This document shows, one piece after another, positions 60,888 through 64,000 of a DNA stretch of 64,000 nucleotides. Every line of letters begins with the position of its first letter. The stretch's first letter is position 1. Where the stretch lies: contig CM059972.1 of the NCBI GenBank assembly GCA_030490835.1, positions 12,005,764-12,069,763 of the forward strand, given 5' to 3'. This DNA comes from Annona cherimola. Taxonomy: Eukaryota > Streptophyta > Magnoliopsida > Magnoliales > Annonaceae. The notes beneath the pieces are model-generated. The model searched no databases. It had not been told where the DNA came from and saw only the letters and a list, made by a program, of their open reading frames with translations. A program made the position numbers and the translations under genes.

Positions 60888-62073
60888 TTAGTTCTGTCGA
60901 AAGGAGAAAGAATTCATAGAAGCTTGTATTTCTTCCAGCGTTCGATTCTTGGTCTCGGGAACAAGCTTTGCCACAAATAGGACAGTCACACCACAAACGC
61001 CAGCAAACATGAAGAAAGTACCTGAAATATCAGAAACAATATTGCGCTAAGAAAAACTAATCAACAACAGTAAGATGATACAAATGTTTTAGTATCTGTG
61101 GAGAATACTCACCTGCTGAATTCCAGTTCACAAGAAAGTTGAAAGTATACGATATGATCCAAGAACCAAGCCAGCTCACTAGTGTCACAAGGCTTCCTGC
61201 TGATCCCTTCATATTTATAGGAAATATCTGAAATGGACAACAAGGTTGCGGTGGTAATGGTATGCAATTCCAGAATAAGACTACCAAACAAATGCTTTGG
61301 TGTACTTTTGTAGGTGGGCTATACATACACGGCTCATTTCTATGTAACTGTAACTCCTCCATTTTTTAAATCTTGATGATTGATGAAAAATTTAATATAT
61401 TCATTATATTTAACATAATTTGTTTAGTTAGGAGATTAAGTTTCATTCAAATCAAATATATGTATAGGCCGCATTTGCTAAAAAATAAGTAAATTCATTT
61501 GTAAATTAGGAAAAATATTTAGATTTATTCACGTGTATATTAGAATATAATAATATTTTATAAAATTATTTATCTACATAATAATGATATTTTAGATGGT
61601 TTAAATGTTAAAAATGCTACTTAAAAATTGATATTTACTATTAAGTCATTTTATTATGTTTATTTTATATATTTATATATGGAACCCACATATACTGATC
61701 CTAAACAACTGAAAAAACTTTTATAATACTATAAATAATATTAAAATATAATAGATATGTCAATTTTCCATAAACTATCAAAATATTAAAATGGATGAGG
61801 TTATATAGAACAGTAGTTTCATAAGAGCATTATTTTACGGTGAAAAACCACAAAGTGCATAACTCTCTTGAAAAATGGACAATATATTTTTTAAAAATTG
61901 TCTTTAGTGAAAGATTATGGTATATCGGGCATAAAAACCATAAGCATAAAAACCATAAGACCCCAGGTTCCATACGTAGGTGGAATTTAGATGAGGACAC
62001 ACTGAGAAACCCAGTGGCACTTGTGAGAGAGAGACCCCAGGTTCCATAGAAACCCTGTGGCACTTGTGTGCGT

Positions 62074-62104
<31 letters not shown>

Positions 62105-63649
62105 TTATGTAACAATGATTCAATTGTCTTAAAATTAATGGTAAAAGAGCTAATTCTATTATACTCTAAAGGCCATAATCAGGCATATTTGCATAGAATG
62201 CAAACGGCCTTTGCCAATTAGCTCTATATATGCATCATGACCCGAAGCTTCATACTTCTCACTGAAAAATGCTTGAATGATTTGAAGATAAAACAACCTA
62301 CCTCGGACATTATGACCCACGGTATTCCACCCATGCCTAGTGAAAAGGATCCTGTGTACACCTAATCAGAAGAAAAAAAGTAATAAATCAGCATGTAAAG
62401 TATAACCACTCTACATAGAGAAGAGTCAATTATATCAGTCTTACCAAAACCCCAACTAGGGCAACAGTCGGATTCAGTGCTTCTAACAACATATGGTCCT
62501 GCCTCATTCAAAGTGATCTGTTCAAGAAATGGAATAGGAGAATATACTTGTGGATTTTTTTTAACAATAATAGAGTTCTGCTCAGACCTTTAAGACATAT
62601 GATACTCCAACCAGGAAACAACCCAAGCATGTTCCAGCTGCTGAAATCTGGAAACAGCAATGTCAATTTAGTTAAGACATCTCAGGAAATGAGCTGCAAA
62701 ACCATTGATCCTAGCATTATTACCATCAAAAGAGGTCTTCTCCCAGATTTATCCGTCAATAGCACACCTAATGCCGTCATCGGAATCTGCAAATCATAAT
62801 TTCTTTTATTTTGCTACCAACATTTGTAACCTTATTAATATCCTTTGTATCTGAAGTTCATATGATAGAACTTGGGAGTCTTAGCTCTGCTTTGGGCATG
62901 AATGCTTTTGAATGGGGTTATTGCACTGAGTCTATTGAACGTATAAACAAAGGTGAAGAATTCACAACCTGAACTATAACCATTGCTACGGACCCGGCAT
63001 TACCCGAAGAGAAACCTGGATCAAGTCATAAAATTTTAGATACGAATTCATACTCTGGTGCAACTGAAAGAAACATTATGTTGTTTTACCTGCTGAAACA
63101 AAAATTGAACTTGCATAAAAAGTAATTCCATTCACTCCCCCAAACTGCTGAAGAACCATCAGACCAACTCCAACCTTATGATCATCAAATTGCAAAGTCA
63201 GCATATTGGATACATGATGGGGGCTTTCAATTGCCGAAAATGTATAGAAGTAGCCTCACCAGGAGAGAATGAGCATATTTCCATTGAAACAAGTCAAGCA
63301 TTCTGCCCTTTGGAAGTTTTTTAATGGCTTCTGTATAATCCTGTAAAGAAGTAGACAATTTAATATCTTTCCAAAGATTTTTTTAGTTTTTTTCTGTGGC
63401 ATTGAACAGTACACACTCTGATTTCTGCCACTTCATCAGAAATGTCTGCATCATTCCCCCGAAGCATCCGTAATGCTGATTCAAAGTTATTCTGCTCCCC
63501 TGTATTTGCCTGCAAATCATGGCTTAACTTTGTTGGATTTCTCTAGAAAGTAGAAACTGACATTAATATAATTCGGTAATATACCAGCCATCGGGGTGAT
63601 TCAGGAATGAAGAAGAGGCCTACGATCTGGATCATGCTTGGAATAATTC
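60888..63649 (-). CDS. ERD6-like monosaccharide transporter, C-terminal part (5' end outside window)
   Basis: ERD6-like proteins are 12-helix major facilitator transporters, mostly vacuolar, moving hexoses with protons. Eleven exons join in frame: 63585-63649, 63417-63509, 63260-63340, 63090-63174, 62969-63015, 62724-62786, 62588-62647, 62445-62498, 62302-62361, 61113-61227 and 60888-61021, giving 284 residues of a usual 470-500. In order they show [10 protein letters not shown] (after helix 6), [46 protein letters not shown] (helix 7), [30 protein letters not shown] (helix 10), [12 protein letters not shown] (helix 11) and [18 protein letters not shown]; the usual PETKG is PETKN. All introns are GT-AG. 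Intron lengths are short except 61228-62301, which holds a dispersed repeat. DNA from 63650 to the window end is intron. No frameshift or stop is seen. Confidence 0.93.
61318..61700 (+). repeat. Dispersed AT-rich repeat inside a transporter intron
   Basis: Runs from GGCTCATTTCTATGTAA through GATGAAAAATTTAATATA, GGCCGCATTTGCTAAAAA and TAATATTTTATAAAATTA, parallel to the copy at 44806-45240. It lies in the intron between the helix 10 and helix 11 exons and explains that intron's unusual length. Confidence 0.65.
61970..62066. repeat. Imperfect tandem duplication beside a GA microsatellite
   Basis: GACCCCAGGTTCCATA with AAACCC-GTGGCACTTGTG occurs twice, about 60-70 bp apart, within the transporter intron; upstream, CATAAAAACCATAAG is repeated. 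Confidence 0.7.
62074..62101. repeat. (GA)n microsatellite
   Basis: About 14 uninterrupted GA units in the long transporter intron. Confidence 0.95.
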
Positions 63650-64000
63650 CTGTAAGAAGGCAGAATAGCACCAATCATAAAGAGGACACGGATAATCGTA
63701 TCTACTATTTCACATTCACATCCTAGTTATTCCCATAAGATCAATCGTTCTAGGTCAACAAACCTAACCATTTATGAAACCCTATGCATCACAAACTAGT
63801 AACACGAAATGAAAATTGCATGCTCTGGTTCCAACAGTTGGGATTAGGATTTATTCAACAGTCTAATTCTGAAAATGACCAGTTACAAGTGGATCTACAG
63901 AATAGATCAATTTTAGGTTCTTTCTGTGATAACGTATATTTCTGAGTCTGTGGAAACTAAGCATGACAATGACTGGGTTTCTTTATACAGGGTAAGTTAA
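63650..64000. other. Intron of the ERD6-like transporter
   Basis: Begins (minus strand) after the exon starting GAATTATTCCAAGC, whose acceptor is CTTACAG. No further exon is recognisable before the window ends. Confidence 0.6.

Overview
The window is nuclear DNA of a flowering plant. It is AT-rich and gene-poor, and every recognisable coding region belongs to a plant or plant-expanded family: two DUF679/DMP membrane proteins, a GH3 acyl-acid amido synthetase, a small PNRC-motif protein, an ERD6-like sugar transporter, and fragments of a CBP60 calmodulin-binding protein and of cytosolic ribosomal protein uL2 (RPL8). GT-AG introns can be read directly in GH3, the transporter and both captured fragments. 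The species cannot be fixed from the sequence alone.

Layout. 0-5 kb: two hAT-like elements, the second carrying a decayed CBP60 fragment (a Pack-hAT). 6.2-6.7 kb and 15.2-15.8 kb: two intronless DMP genes on the minus strand, separated by about 8.5 kb of repeats that include two more hAT-like elements and a Tourist-like MITE. 16-25 kb: AT-rich intergenic DNA with MITEs, a nested MITE pair, a short retroposed insert and a fifth hAT-like element. 25.6-28.2 kb: an apparently intact three-exon GH3 gene (plus strand). 29.4-32.1 kb: a TRIM-like mini-retrotransposon, a MITE and a solo LTR. 32.6-38.0 kb: a Mutator-like element (MULE) with terminal inverted repeats of about 700 bp, into which a SINE and a second MULE have inserted; the second MULE carries two exons and an intron of RPL8 (a Pack-MULE). 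40.6-41.2 kb: the PNRC-motif gene (minus strand). 42-60 kb: a long gene-free stretch with MITEs, two SINEs, nested MITEs and a dispersed repeat family. 60.9-63.6 kb: the last eleven visible exons of an ERD6-like transporter (minus strand), whose 5' part lies beyond the window.

The genes are independent plant loci, not a pathway cluster. The two DMP genes are a local duplication. The main interest is the transposon record. Target-site duplications can be read for most elements, so insertion order can be reconstructed, and two elements of different superfamilies have each captured part of a host gene.
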